A stretch of 64,000 nucleotides of DNA from Paenibacillus sp. J31TS4 (GTDB taxonomy: Bacteria; Bacillota; Bacilli; Paenibacillales; NBRC-103111): assembly GCF_018403265.1 (NCBI RefSeq), contig NZ_BOSI01000005.1, positions 62,001 through 126,000 of the forward strand. The letters run 5' to 3'. The notes under the pieces were generated by a model. It ran no database searches. It saw nothing but the letters and a program-made list of their open reading frames with translations, and had not been told where the DNA came from. Below, one piece after another: positions 36,010 to 44,541 of this stretch (the stretch's first letter is position 1; every line of letters starts with the position of its first letter). A program made the translations under genes and the position numbers.

Positions 36010-36156
36010 TCATTCATCCCTTTTTTTGCGCAGCTCCTCCAGCTTTGAACGGATTTGCTCCTCCCGGTCGGTGCCGGACCGGTCGTACGTCTTCTTGGCA
36101 TGCCAGACCAGACGGACCAGCAAAATGCCGAGGATGGCGGCAAGCCAGATGGTCAA
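36010..36156 (-). CDS. Small membrane protein, 48 residues
   Basis: A TTG start 5 bases behind AAAGGGGGAG gives one N-terminal hydrophobic helix (TIWLAAILGILLVRLVW) and a charged helical tail (REEQIRSKLEELRKKRDE). It precedes the 141-residue gene on the same strand. The longer frame to 36267 has no ribosome site. Function unknown. Confidence 0.55.
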   Translation of the reverse strand: MTIWLAAILGILLVRLVWHAKKTYDRSGTDREEQIRSKLEELRKKRDE

Positions 36157-36326
36157 ACGGTTCTCCCCCTTTCCCTGCCAGTCATATGCGGCAGACAGGC
36201 CGCGTATTAGTAATACAAGCCGGCGGGCGCCTATCGGCGAAGCGGGGCTCTCGTCCGCTAATTCCATCCGGCCGCCGGCCGGCTTTTCCCATGGCTTTAG
36301 TTTACAACGAAATCGGAGGTGCCGGA

Positions 36327-37505
36327 ATGAAAACAGCTATCTGGCTGTATCTGTTCATGTTCGTCGCATTGTTCGATCTTCACGCCCAGTTTCCCATTCT
36401 GTCACCTTTCGCCATCTCGCTCGGGGCGACGCCATCGTTCATCGGTCTCATCCTCGGCGTCTACTCGATTACCCATCTCCCGGGCAATCTGATGGCCGGC
36501 TACGGAGTCGACCGGATCGGCAGCAAGCTGTTTATGGTCGGCAGCCTGCTGGGCGCCGGCGTCCTCCTGCTCTTCCAGGCCCATGTGAAGGATCCGTGGC
36601 AGCTGCTCGCCATCCGTTCCATCAGCGGGTTCGTCCTTGCCTTCCTGTCTCCGGCCTGCCTTGCTATGCTTGCCAAGCTCGCCAAGGATCAAGTCCAGCG
36701 CAGCAAGCTGATGGCCGGCAACGGCCTTGTCCACACGCTGGCTTCCGTCGTCTCTCCGGCGGCGGGCGCCTACCTGGTCGCGAAGCTTGGCTTTGCGTTC
36801 TCGTTCACCATCCTCGGCTGGGGACTGATCGCCACCTCCGTCCTGGCGCTCGTCGGCCTGCGCGAGCATCGACAGCCCTCCGGCACCGCATCCGCTTCGC
36901 TGCCGGAAGGCGCGCCGCCCGCCGTTTCTGAAGCCGGGCTTCGGGGCGGGACCGGCCAGGAAGCGGACGGAGGCGGACTCCCCTGGCTTTTTTTTCTTGT
37001 CCCGGCAGGCGTGTCCTGCTCCCAGGGGATCCTGTTCTTTGAGCTTCCGCTGCTGCATTCGGCACAAAGCTCCATTCTCTCGTCCGGCATCCTGTTCTCG
37101 CTGGTGAGTCTCGGTGCCCTGACGACGCTCAGCCTCCTCTTTCTGAACCGGGTCCCGGCCTACTACCGGACCTTCTTCGGCAGTCTCGGGCTCGCCTTCG
37201 TGTTTTTCGGCATGGCCATCCATTGGCCGGTCCCGCTCGAGGCCTCACTCTTCCTGATCGGTATGGCCAAGGGCGTCATCTTCCCCGCCATCGCCACCCT
37301 GCTCGCCGACATGACGAGCAGCCGCCGCTACGGGCGGGCGTTCTCGATCCTGTCGATTGCCTTCTCGATCGGCTCCTTCGCGGGTCCCATCCTCGCCGGA
37401 CATTATCGGCTGGTCGTGTCGCCTTATTTTCTCGCCTTCCTCATTCTGATGGCCGGCCTCACCCTGCTGCCGCTCGGCCGCTTCCGTGCCGTTCCGGCCG
37501 CTTGA
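36327..37505 (+). CDS. MFS transporter
   Basis: 392 residues with about 12 membrane helices in two halves. The first-half motif A is GYGVDRIGSK between helices 2 and 3. A central cytoplasmic loop (about residues 185-220) is Pro/Gly/Ala-rich. GVIFPAIATLLADMTSS in the second half is typical of drug or metabolite exporters. The ATG follows GGAGG. Substrate cannot be told. Confidence 0.88.
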   Translation: MKTAIWLYLFMFVALFDLHAQFPILSPFAISLGATPSFIGLILGVYSITHLPGNLMAGYGVDRIGSKLFMVGSLLGAGVLLLFQAHVKDPWQLLAIRSISGFVLAFLSPACLAMLAKLAKDQVQRSKLMAGNGLVHTLASVVSPAAGAYLVAKLGFAFSFTILGWGLIATSVLALVGLREHRQPSGTASASLPEGAPPAVSEAGLRGGTGQEADGGGLPWLFFLVPAGVSCSQGILFFELPLLHSAQSSILSSGILFSLVSLGALTTLSLLFLNRVPAYYRTFFGSLGLAFVFFGMAIHWPVPLEASLFLIGMAKGVIFPAIATLLADMTSSRRYGRAFSILSIAFSIGSFAGPILAGHYRLVVSPYFLAFLILMAGLTLLPLGRFRAVPAA

Positions 37506-37620
37506 CCGCGTCCGCTTCCGAACCCCTGTTGCAGCGTCCGAACCGGGCGGCTCGGTCCTCTGACCCCGGAGATTTGCCCGTGCGCGATAGGTGAATGCAC
37601 AATCCGCAGACGCCTTCCCC

Positions 37621-37628
37621 CATACAAT
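37621..37628 (+). promoter_or_regulatory. Possible sporulation-sigma -10 element of the YjcZ gene
   Basis: CATACAAT, a match to the mother-cell sigma-E type -10 (CATACA-T), 46 bases before the start codon. The -35 is not clear. Confidence 0.4.
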
Positions 37629-37673
37629 GTAGGGAGCTGCGACGAAGAATCGTCCAGGAAAGGGGGCTCCCCG

Positions 37674-37766
37674 ATGAGTGCTACGGCAGGGTTCGGCTAC
37701 GGGTTCACCACCGCCGTTCTGGTTTTGTATGTTTTGCTCGTCGTCATTCTGGCAACCTTTTTTTAA
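37674..37766 (+). CDS. YjcZ-family sporulation peptide, 30 residues
   Basis: A 30-residue peptide beginning MSATAGFGYGFTTAV, followed by one hydrophobic helix ending ATFF. The Gly/Tyr/Phe-rich start followed by a VLVLYVLLVVIL-type helix is the YjcZ/YtzI small sporulation protein pattern. AAAGGGGG stands 8 bases upstream and a strong terminator follows. Homologues are found in the spore coat or forespore membrane region and depend on mother-cell sigma factors. Confidence 0.8.
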   Translation: MSATAGFGYGFTTAVLVLYVLLVVILATFF

Positions 37767-37799
37767 GCAACGTCGCTTTCTATGCTTTCTCCCGGTTTC

Positions 37800-37825
37800 G
37801 GCCTGCCTCAGCAGGCCTTTTTTTT
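37800..37825 (+). terminator. Terminator of the YjcZ gene
   Basis: Stem GGCCTGC, loop CTCA, GCAGGCC and eight Ts. Confidence 0.92.
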
Positions 37826-38099
37826 CGTTTCTGGTCTTCCTCGACATTTCCCGGGGAATACCTCTAAATCCCATTAACCGGTCGACAGCGAGCGCCTTGC
37901 CGCTTTGGCTCCTTCTTCCGGCCTATACCGGAACCGGACCGCTCCGCCCTTCTTCTGAATCGGCGGGAGCATGCGGTGCGCCCCTCCCCAGCCGATCCGC
38001 AGCCGCAAGCGAACGAGCCGGGGCCAAAGTTGCAGGCCGGCTCAAAATATGATACAACGGGTCGAAACAGCCGCTTAGCGGTTCGGAGGTGTGCGCCCC

Positions 38100-38447
38100 A
38101 TGTCCGTGGCCATTATCGTCGAAGGCAAAAACGACCGCAGCCGGCTGCGCCGGGTGCTGACCGACGATGTCTTCGTGTTCTGCACCTATGGAACGCCGGG
38201 AACAGCCTCCCTCTTCCGGCTCGCCAAGACCGTCGGCGATCTGCCTGTCTTCATCTTCACCGACAACGACGCTTCGGGCAAAAAAATCCGGGCGCTGCTG
38301 TCCGACACCTTTCCCGACGCCGAGCAGATCTATACCCGCAGAGGCTATGCGGGTGTGGAGGGAACGCCCGAGGAATATCTGATCCAGCAATTGGAAAAGG
38401 CAGGCCTTGAGGAGTACATCGTGTACCCGCCTCCGGCACTGCCTTGA
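38100..38447 (+). CDS. Stand-alone TOPRIM-domain protein
   Basis: 115 residues made of one TOPRIM fold. The conserved Glu is in IIVEGKND (Glu8) and the acidic pair in IFTDNDASGKK (about 54-57), which bind Mg2+. TOPRIM domains occur in primases, topoisomerases, RNase M5 and OLD nucleases; a stand-alone copy of this size resembles YusF of Bacillus. The start at 38100 has GGAGGTG 7 bases upstream. Activity is not known. Confidence 0.82.
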   Translation: MSVAIIVEGKNDRSRLRRVLTDDVFVFCTYGTPGTASLFRLAKTVGDLPVFIFTDNDASGKKIRALLSDTFPDAEQIYTRRGYAGVEGTPEEYLIQQLEKAGLEEYIVYPPPALP

Positions 38448-38454
38448 CGAACGT

Positions 38455-39378
38455 TTAAGGAAGATATTGAAGCAAATAGATGACCAGCGTCACCGTGAAT
38501 GTGCTGAACACGGTCGACGAAAAGACGGCCTGCGAGGCGAACTCCGGCTCGCTGTCGAACTCCACCGCTAGCAGCACGCTGCTGAGCGAGGTCGGCACCG
38601 AACAGGAGAGCACGAGCGCCTGCGCGAGCGGCCCGTGGAACCCGAGCATCCAGACGACCGCGAACCCGAGCGCCGGACCGGCGAGCAGCCGGAGCACGTT
38701 CGAGATGGCGACGTCCGACAGCTTCAGTTGCCACTTCATGCTGCCCAGCTGCACGCCGAGCGTCAGCAGCGCGGTAGCGATGAACGCATCGGCCACGTAG
38801 CTGATCGGCTGGTAGATCGGCTCGGGAATCGGCACGTGAAAGCCCCTCAGAAGGAAGCCGAGCGGAATGACATAGATGACGGGAAGCGACAGAATGCGCT
38901 TCATCGTGTCCTTCCGGTCGGCTTTGTGCGCGTTCACGCTGTAGATGCCGTACGTATTGGGCAGCAGGCTCTGCATCATCATGATGACGATCTGTACCGA
39001 CATGGTGAACGGATCGCCGACGAAGACGAGCTGGTTGAGCGGGATCGCGTAATTGGCGCTGTTGTAGAAGAGCACGCTGTTGCGCATCGCGCCCTTCATG
39101 CCGCGGGAATACCGCCGAATCCGCAGCACGACCTCCACCAGCAGGTAAAGCAGCGCCATGAAGAGGGCGAAAAACAACAGAGCCTGGCCGAGGACGGCCA
39201 GGGAAATTTCGGATTCGTAAAGCATCTTGAAGATGATCGCCGGCGAGAACAGATAAAAGTTCAGCTTGGAAAGCGTCCTCAAGTCCAGCTTGAAAAAGCC
39301 GTAGAGCAGCGCCCCGATCGCAATCAGGACGCTGAGCGGAATAATATTATGAAGAAGAATATGCAGAAAGTAGGTCAT
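38455..39378 (-). CDS. AEC-family transporter
   Basis: 307 residues, about ten membrane helices in two five-helix halves with a central loop, the auxin efflux carrier (AEC) pattern. NYAIPLNQLVFVGD and the C-terminal CSVPTSLSSVLLAVEFD match the family. Members export or import organic acids such as malate. It starts 21 bases after the sco stop, so it is probably in the same transcript. Confidence 0.88.
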   Translation of the reverse strand: MTYFLHILLHNIIPLSVLIAIGALLYGFFKLDLRTLSKLNFYLFSPAIIFKMLYESEISLAVLGQALLFFALFMALLYLLVEVVLRIRRYSRGMKGAMRNSVLFYNSANYAIPLNQLVFVGDPFTMSVQIVIMMMQSLLPNTYGIYSVNAHKADRKDTMKRILSLPVIYVIPLGFLLRGFHVPIPEPIYQPISYVADAFIATALLTLGVQLGSMKWQLKLSDVAISNVLRLLAGPALGFAVVWMLGFHGPLAQALVLSCSVPTSLSSVLLAVEFDSEPEFASQAVFSSTVFSTFTVTLVIYLLQYLP

Positions 39379-39399
39379 GGTTGTCCGCTCCCCGCTCCA

Positions 39400-40020
39400 T
39401 TACTCTTTGCTCAGCACGAGCATGTCGTTCACGACCTTCTGGGTGGTCAGGTCCGTATCGACGCTGTAATAGTTGCGGATGCGGTTCTCCTTGTCCACGA
39501 GGAAGATCGCATTCGTATGGATGAAATTCCCCTTGTTGTCCTTCTCGACCAGCAGGCCGTACTTCTCGGCCAGCTGCTTCATCGCCTGCTCGGAATCGTC
39601 CCTCAGAAACTTCCACCCGGACGGGTCGGCATGGAATTGATCGGCGAACTGCTCGATCCGCTCCCGCGTGTCACGTACCGGGTCGAACGTGAGCGAATAC
39701 AGCATCGTCTTGCTTCCGAAGACCCCTTTCTCCTTAAGCGCGTCCTGGACGGTCGACAAGAAATGAGTAGTCGGCGGGCAGACGTCCGGGCAATAAGAGA
39801 AATAGAAGTATACCAGGCGGACCTTGCCGTCCGATTCGGAGAACGAAACCTGCTTGCCGTCGGCGTCTTGCAGTGTAAAGTCGGGCGCCGGATCAGAATT
39901 CTCGACCTTGTAAGGCGACTTTTCCTTGCCGAGCGTCTGGTACGCGATTCCCCCGACAATTGCCAGCAGGACCACCACGGTCACCAGCTTAAACCAATGC
40001 TTCGAAACAAATGTGTCCAC
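39400..40020 (-). CDS. SCO1/SenC/PrrC-family copper chaperone
   Basis: Sco delivers copper to the CuA centre of cytochrome c oxidase. 206 residues with an N-terminal membrane anchor (about 10-27) and a thioredoxin fold facing outside. Copper ligands are Cys77, Cys81 (CPDVC) and His168 (FIHTNAIFL). The start is GTG at 40020 behind GGGGAG; the track upstream codes for an unlikely basic leader. It follows ctaB, another oxidase-assembly gene. Confidence 0.93.
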   Translation of the reverse strand: MDTFVSKHWFKLVTVVVLLAIVGGIAYQTLGKEKSPYKVENSDPAPDFTLQDADGKQVSFSESDGKVRLVYFYFSYCPDVCPPTTHFLSTVQDALKEKGVFGSKTMLYSLTFDPVRDTRERIEQFADQFHADPSGWKFLRDDSEQAMKQLAEKYGLLVEKDNKGNFIHTNAIFLVDKENRIRNYYSVDTDLTTQKVVNDMLVLSKE

Positions 40021-40075
40021 TTCGATGAGCTCCCCTCTCCGCCTTCCTCGGAAGGCTTCCCTGAATCCATTCTGC

Positions 40076-40102
40076 AAAAAGATCCCATGTTGCCATGGGA
40101 TC
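40076..40102 (-). terminator. Terminator between ctaB and sco
   Basis: Stem GATCCCATG / CATGGGATC, four-base loop, A5 run on the left. It may only partly separate the two genes. Confidence 0.75.
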
Positions 40103-40141
40103 CGTTCTATGGAAAAGCCGGCCGATCACCGGCTGCTCTCC

Positions 40142-41089
40142 TTACTTGGTGATGGTCGTCAGCACCATGACGAGGAACAGAATCGTCAGATAGTTGACGG
40201 AGAAGAGAAAGTTCTTCTTCGCCCACCTCTCCTCCGCTTCGGATCCGGTCTCTACGCGGAAGCCCTGAATCGTCAAATAGATCCAGTACAGGCCAAGGAC
40301 GGCTGAGACGAACAGATAGACCGGACCGACGCTGCCCGTAAAGTACAGCAGCATCGAGACGGGCACGAGCGGAACGACGTACCGCATCATGCTGATCTTG
40401 GTCGTCGGAACGCCCTGCACGACCGGAAGCAGCGGATAGCCCGCGTTGCGGTAATCGTCGAGGCGGCGAATGCCGAGCGCCCAGAAGTGGGGCGGCTGCC
40501 AAAGGTACATAATGGCGAACAGAATCCAGGCGTTCACGTCAATCGAGCCGTGAACGGCACAGTAACCGATCACCGGAGGAATAGCTCCCGATACGCCGCC
40601 GATCGCGGTGCTCCAGACGGAGGTCCGCTTCAGCCAGGCGGTGTAAACCCAGACGTAGAAGAACAGGCCGAGCAAGCCGAGCAGTGCGGCGAGCGTGTGG
40701 ACGCCAAGCCCGAGCAGAGCCAGTCCCGCTACACCTAGCAGGATGCCGTAGATAAGAACCGTAGACGGCGACAGCACGCCGGTCGGCAGGGCGCGTTCGC
40801 GGGTGCGCGACATCTTGATGTCCATGTCACGGTCGAGATAATTGTTGAGGACGCAGCCGGACGCCATGACCAGCACGGTGCCGAGCAGCGTGAACAGCAT
40901 CAGCATCCAATCGATCGTTCCTTGAGAGGCCAGCCAGAAGCCGGCGAAGGTCGTTATCGAATTGGAAAATAGAATTCCTGGTTTTGCTATATGAATAAAG
41001 TCCTTTATGGTCGCGGGACGAGGCTTCGTCTGCTCGGCCGCGGCTTCTGCGGATTCCACGGAGCGGGCATACGACATCTGATTATCCAA
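40142..41089 (-). CDS. ctaB: Protoheme IX farnesyltransferase
   Basis: CtaB adds a farnesyl group to haem b, giving haem O, the substrate of CtaA. A 315-residue UbiA-type membrane protein with nine helices. The two Mg-diphosphate motifs are NNYLDRDMD (first Asp-rich) and LWQPPHFWALGIRRLDDYRNAG (second). The start is TTG at 41089, 9 bases after AAGGAGG. In Bacillus ctaA and ctaB are neighbours; here they are separated by 19 kb. Confidence 0.95.
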   Translation of the reverse strand: MDNQMSYARSVESAEAAAEQTKPRPATIKDFIHIAKPGILFSNSITTFAGFWLASQGTIDWMLMLFTLLGTVLVMASGCVLNNYLDRDMDIKMSRTRERALPTGVLSPSTVLIYGILLGVAGLALLGLGVHTLAALLGLLGLFFYVWVYTAWLKRTSVWSTAIGGVSGAIPPVIGYCAVHGSIDVNAWILFAIMYLWQPPHFWALGIRRLDDYRNAGYPLLPVVQGVPTTKISMMRYVVPLVPVSMLLYFTGSVGPVYLFVSAVLGLYWIYLTIQGFRVETGSEAEERWAKKNFLFSVNYLTILFLVMVLTTITK

Positions 41090-41301
41090 GCCATGTTCCC
41101 TCCTTTACAAACTAACCTAATCATAGCAACCCGCCCCCTGTTTGACAACAAACTCTCCTGGTTGTCAAAAAGTTGTCGTTTTCGCCGGCCGAATTGTCGC
41201 TGCATGCAAAAAAACGGGCGGGCGGATGCACCAAACCGGAAGCTCCGCAATAGACTGCATATGAGACGATTGCCCATACGCGAAACGAAGGAAGTGAGAA
41301 C

Positions 41302-41724
41302 TTGGCGGTCATAAAGACGAACTCCGAGCATACGAAGCTTCTGGCGCGGCTGATGAGAGCCGAGGCCGAGGGCGAGGGCCAGCTCGGCATGCTGATGGTC
41401 GGCAATGTAGGCGTCAATCGTGTGCTGGCCAACTGCCTGGATTTCAAGGGCATCCGCAATCTGCAGCAGATGGTCTTTCAGCGGCCGGGCGGATTTGAGG
41501 CGACCATAAAGGGCTACTTCTATCAGAGGGCCCGCGAGAAGGACATCCGCCTTGCCAAGCGGACCATTGGCGGAGAGCGCCAGCATCCGGCTACCAACTC
41601 TCTCTGGTTTTTCCGGCCGACCGGCGCCTGCCCCGCTGAATGGTACAACCAGCCGAATTCGGGCCGATACAAGAACCACTGCTTTTTCTCCCCGACCAGC
41701 GCGAATTGTCCGCGCGTCTTTTGA
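41302..41724 (+). CDS. cwlJ: Spore cortex-lytic enzyme CwlJ
   Basis: CwlJ breaks down the spore cortex during germination, and needs GerQ for its placement in the coat. 140 residues, the family length, consisting of one hydrolase-2 domain. RLMRAEAEGEG holds the catalytic Glu; GYFYQRAR, ATNSLWFFRP and CPAEWYNQP are characteristic. There is no signal peptide, as usual. The start is TTG behind GAAGGAAG. gerQ follows 32 bases later. Confidence 0.95.
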   Translation: MAVIKTNSEHTKLLARLMRAEAEGEGQLGMLMVGNVGVNRVLANCLDFKGIRNLQQMVFQRPGGFEATIKGYFYQRAREKDIRLAKRTIGGERQHPATNSLWFFRPTGACPAEWYNQPNSGRYKNHCFFSPTSANCPRVF

Positions 41725-41756
41725 AGCGCATACCACATATTAAGGAGGGTTTTTCT

Positions 41757-42236
41757 ATGTACAACACTTACTACCAGGCAAGACCGGCGGTTCCCGTCTA
41801 CCCGGGGACAGCCGGAACGCAGGGCTTTCCGATGGGGACGATGCCGTCCATGGGCGGAACGCCGGCAGGCATGATGCCGTCCATGGGCGGAACGTCGGCA
41901 GGCATGATGCCGCCTCAGGTTCCGTCCGGCACCGCCATTACCCCGGGCGGTATTCCGCTGCCTCCCGTGGAGGAGTCATACGTCGAGAATATTCTTCGGA
42001 TGAATCTCGGCAAGGTCGCCACCGTCTACATGACCTTCGAGAACAACTCCCAGTGGAACGCCAAAATCTTCAAAGGGCGGATCGAGGCAGCTGGGCGCGA
42101 CCATATAATCCTGATCGACCCGTCAACAGGTCTCCGCTATCTGCTGCTGATGATCAACCTCGATTACATTACCTTCGAGGAGCCGCTCACCTATACCCTG
42201 CCGTTCGGCGGTGCTGTCGGAACGCCCGGCCGTTGA
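41757..42236 (+). CDS. gerQ: Spore coat protein GerQ
   Basis: GerQ is a coat protein, cross-linked by transglutaminase, that keeps CwlJ in the spore. 159 residues. The N-terminal half is low-complexity and Gly/Met/Pro-rich, with a 33-base tandem repeat coding for SMGGTPAGMMP twice. The C-terminal half (VEESYVENILRMNLGKVATVYMTFE ... LLMINLDYITFEE) is the conserved YlmC/GerQ domain. The ATG follows AAGGAGG. In an operon with cwlJ. Confidence 0.93.
   Translation: MYNTYYQARPAVPVYPGTAGTQGFPMGTMPSMGGTPAGMMPSMGGTSAGMMPPQVPSGTAITPGGIPLPPVEESYVENILRMNLGKVATVYMTFENNSQWNAKIFKGRIEAAGRDHIILIDPSTGLRYLLLMINLDYITFEEPLTYTLPFGGAVGTPGR
41847..41912 (+). repeat. 33-base tandem repeat in gerQ
   Basis: Two 33-base units (41847-41879 and 41880-41912) differ by one base. 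They code for the SMGGTxAGMMP repeat. Confidence 0.85.
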
Positions 42237-42268
42237 ATGGATGGCGGGGCGCAGCCCTGCAGCAAAGA

Positions 42269-42303
42269 AGGCCGGAAGAGCCGCCTGCGCGCTCTTCCGG
42301 CCT
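42269..42303. terminator. Hairpin between gerQ and the ABC gene
   Basis: Perfect arms AGGCCGGAAGAGC and GCTCTTCCGGCCT around nine bases. The T tract is poor on both strands. Confidence 0.55.
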
Positions 42304-42411
42304 ACCGTTGTTCTCCCGCCAGTCAACTCACTGACAGAGCAGGACGCCTCTTCGCTTGCGGGACGAGCTGCACCGCCCGGGCGATCCGGGTATGGCGAGG
42401 AGAATCCTCCG

Positions 42412-44541
42412 TCAGCGGGCGGTCGACTGTGCGTGAGGAGCGGTCGACTGTGCGCGGGCCTGCTCCTTGTACTGCAGCTCAAACAGCCGGTGGTAATAGC
42501 CTTTGCGGGCCAGCAGCTGGTAATGGTTGCCCATCTCCCGCACCTTGCCCTTGTGCATGACGATAATCTGGTCGGCATGCTGAATGGTCGACAGCCGATG
42601 CGCGACGATGACCGTCGTCCGGCCCTTGGAAATCGATTGAAGCGCATCCTGCACGACGAGCTCCGTCTCCGTGTCGATGTTCGAGGTCGCTTCGTCGAGT
42701 ATGAGGATCTGCGGCTTGAACGCGATCGCCCGGGCGAACGAGAGCAGCTGCCGCTGCCCGAGAGACAGCGTAATGCCCCTCTCCCCGAGCCGGGTGGCGA
42801 AGCCGTCCGGCTGGCTGCGGATGAATTCGTCAAGATGAACCATGCGCGCCGCTTCCTGAAGCTCCCGGTCCGAAATGTCCTCATTGTTCAGCCGGATATT
42901 CGAGGCGATATCGCCCGTGAACAAGAAGACGTCCTGCTGCACGACGCTGATTCGCCTGCGCAAATCGTCGAGCGGGATTTCGCGGATGTCGACGCCGTCG
43001 AGCCGGATGCTACCCTGCTGGATGTCGTAGAACCGGTTGATGAGCTGAATGATCGAGCTCTTGCCCGCCCCTGTCGCCCCGACGAAGGCGATCGTTTGGC
43101 CCGGCTCGATCTTGAAGCTGACATCCTTCAGCACCCATTCTCCTTCATTATAAGCGAACCAGACGTGGTCGAACTCGATCTCGCCCCTCGTCTCCCCCTG
43201 CAGCGGACGAGCCATCGGGGAATCGACGATTCCCGGCTTCTCGTCCAGCATCTCGAAGATCCGCTCGGCCCCGACCATCGCCGTCTGAATCTGGTTGTAT
43301 TTTTCGGCGAGACTCAGGAGCGGCTGGAAGAACTGCCGAATATATTGAGTGAACGCGAACACGATCCCGAAGGTGATCGTGCCGTCGATGACGTGAATGC
43401 CTCCGTACCAGATCAAGAGGGCGATCGCCAGGTTCCCCAGAAAGCCGATTGCCGGTTGGAAGATCGAATTGACCGTCGATGTGAACATGCCGGCCCGGTA
43501 GTAGGAATGGTTCAGCTCGTCGAACTGCTCCACCTGCCGCTGCTCCCGGATAAACAGCTGGGTGATGCGGATGCCGGACAGGTTCTCGGCGAGGAATGAA
43601 TTCAGCCGCGAGAGGATTAGCCGCGCCTTGCGCTGGCCCTCCCGTATGATCGAGCGGTACCAGAAGGTCATGAACGCCAGCACCGGCAGCACCGCGAAGG
43701 CGAGCAGCGACAGCTTCACGCTCATCTGCAGCATGATAACGAGAATGCCGATTAGCACGATCACGTCCTTCACGAGATTGACGACGACCTGCGAATAGAG
43801 CTGGTTGAGCGCCTCGGTGTCCTGCGTTACCCGCACAACGATCCGGCCGGCCGGATTACGGTCGTAATACGACATCGACAGCTTCGTCAGATGGTTGAAC
43901 AGCTGCTGCCGGATATTGAAGATGATCGACTGTCCCGTATATTGCAGCAGGTTGCCCTGCACGTAGGTCAGAAGCGAGCCGGCCGCAACGACGGCGAGGA
44001 ACGCAAGGCCGATCGTGACGAAGCTGCCGCGGTCCTCCTTGCGGAACGCTTCCGTCTGTTCGGGGCTGAGCAACGTGCCGGCGTAGGACTGCCCGCCCGA
44101 GGCCAGTGTTACGCCGCCGGCGGGATTCTCGGTGACAGCCGGCGTCTCCTTCCCCTTGAGCCAGCCTTCGATCAGATACGCGTCGTCTCCGATCTCGACG
44201 ATCTGCCTCTGCGCCACGCCCTCCTTCTCAGGAGGCGGCGCCGCGTCAGCCGGCAGGCGGACATAAGCCTTGCCGTCCACTTCGAGGATGGAGCCGCGGC
44301 CGGCAAGCAGGTCCTCCCGGCCTGCATCGACCGCAAGCATCGGCTTATGCAAGGCGCCGATATGGTCGTCGATGGCGACTTTAAGCAGGTAGGGGCGCGC
44401 CAGATCGGTCAGCACGATCAGAAAAGCGAGCACGATCCCGAGCAGCACCATCTTCCAGTAAGGCTTGGCATAGGCCAGCAGCCGGGACAGCAGCTGGGAA
44501 TCCTTGATCGGGACGCGCATGCGTTCCTGGTGGATGTTCAT
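42412..44541 (-). CDS. ABC exporter subunit, YheH/BmrD-like
   Basis: 709 residues, with a six-helix transmembrane domain followed by a nucleotide-binding domain. An extra domain of about 120 residues (about 65-185) lies between helices 1 and 2 outside the cell, as in BmrD (YheH). The nucleotide-binding domain has Walker A GATGAGKSS, signature LSLGQRQ (a variant of LSGGQ) and Walker B ILDEATS with the catalytic Glu. It overlaps the partner gene by ATGA (44538-44541), so translation is coupled. Together they should form a multidrug exporter. Confidence 0.85.
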   Translation of the reverse strand: MNIHQERMRVPIKDSQLLSRLLAYAKPYWKMVLLGIVLAFLIVLTDLARPYLLKVAIDDHIGALHKPMLAVDAGREDLLAGRGSILEVDGKAYVRLPADAAPPPEKEGVAQRQIVEIGDDAYLIEGWLKGKETPAVTENPAGGVTLASGGQSYAGTLLSPEQTEAFRKEDRGSFVTIGLAFLAVVAAGSLLTYVQGNLLQYTGQSIIFNIRQQLFNHLTKLSMSYYDRNPAGRIVVRVTQDTEALNQLYSQVVVNLVKDVIVLIGILVIMLQMSVKLSLLAFAVLPVLAFMTFWYRSIIREGQRKARLILSRLNSFLAENLSGIRITQLFIREQRQVEQFDELNHSYYRAGMFTSTVNSIFQPAIGFLGNLAIALLIWYGGIHVIDGTITFGIVFAFTQYIRQFFQPLLSLAEKYNQIQTAMVGAERIFEMLDEKPGIVDSPMARPLQGETRGEIEFDHVWFAYNEGEWVLKDVSFKIEPGQTIAFVGATGAGKSSIIQLINRFYDIQQGSIRLDGVDIREIPLDDLRRRISVVQQDVFLFTGDIASNIRLNNEDISDRELQEAARMVHLDEFIRSQPDGFATRLGERGITLSLGQRQLLSFARAIAFKPQILILDEATSNIDTETELVVQDALQSISKGRTTVIVAHRLSTIQHADQIIVMHKGKVREMGNHYQLLARKGYYHRLFELQYKEQARAQSTAPHAQSTAR

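Noticed and set aside
38635-40152. Open frame of 505 codons running opposite the AEC and sco genes
   Set aside because: It spans the ends of two real genes on the other strand and has no ribosome site.
42211-43599. Open frame of 462 codons opposite the BmrD-like gene
   Set aside because: Antisense shadow; its product is rich in Arg, Asp and Leu and without any family pattern.
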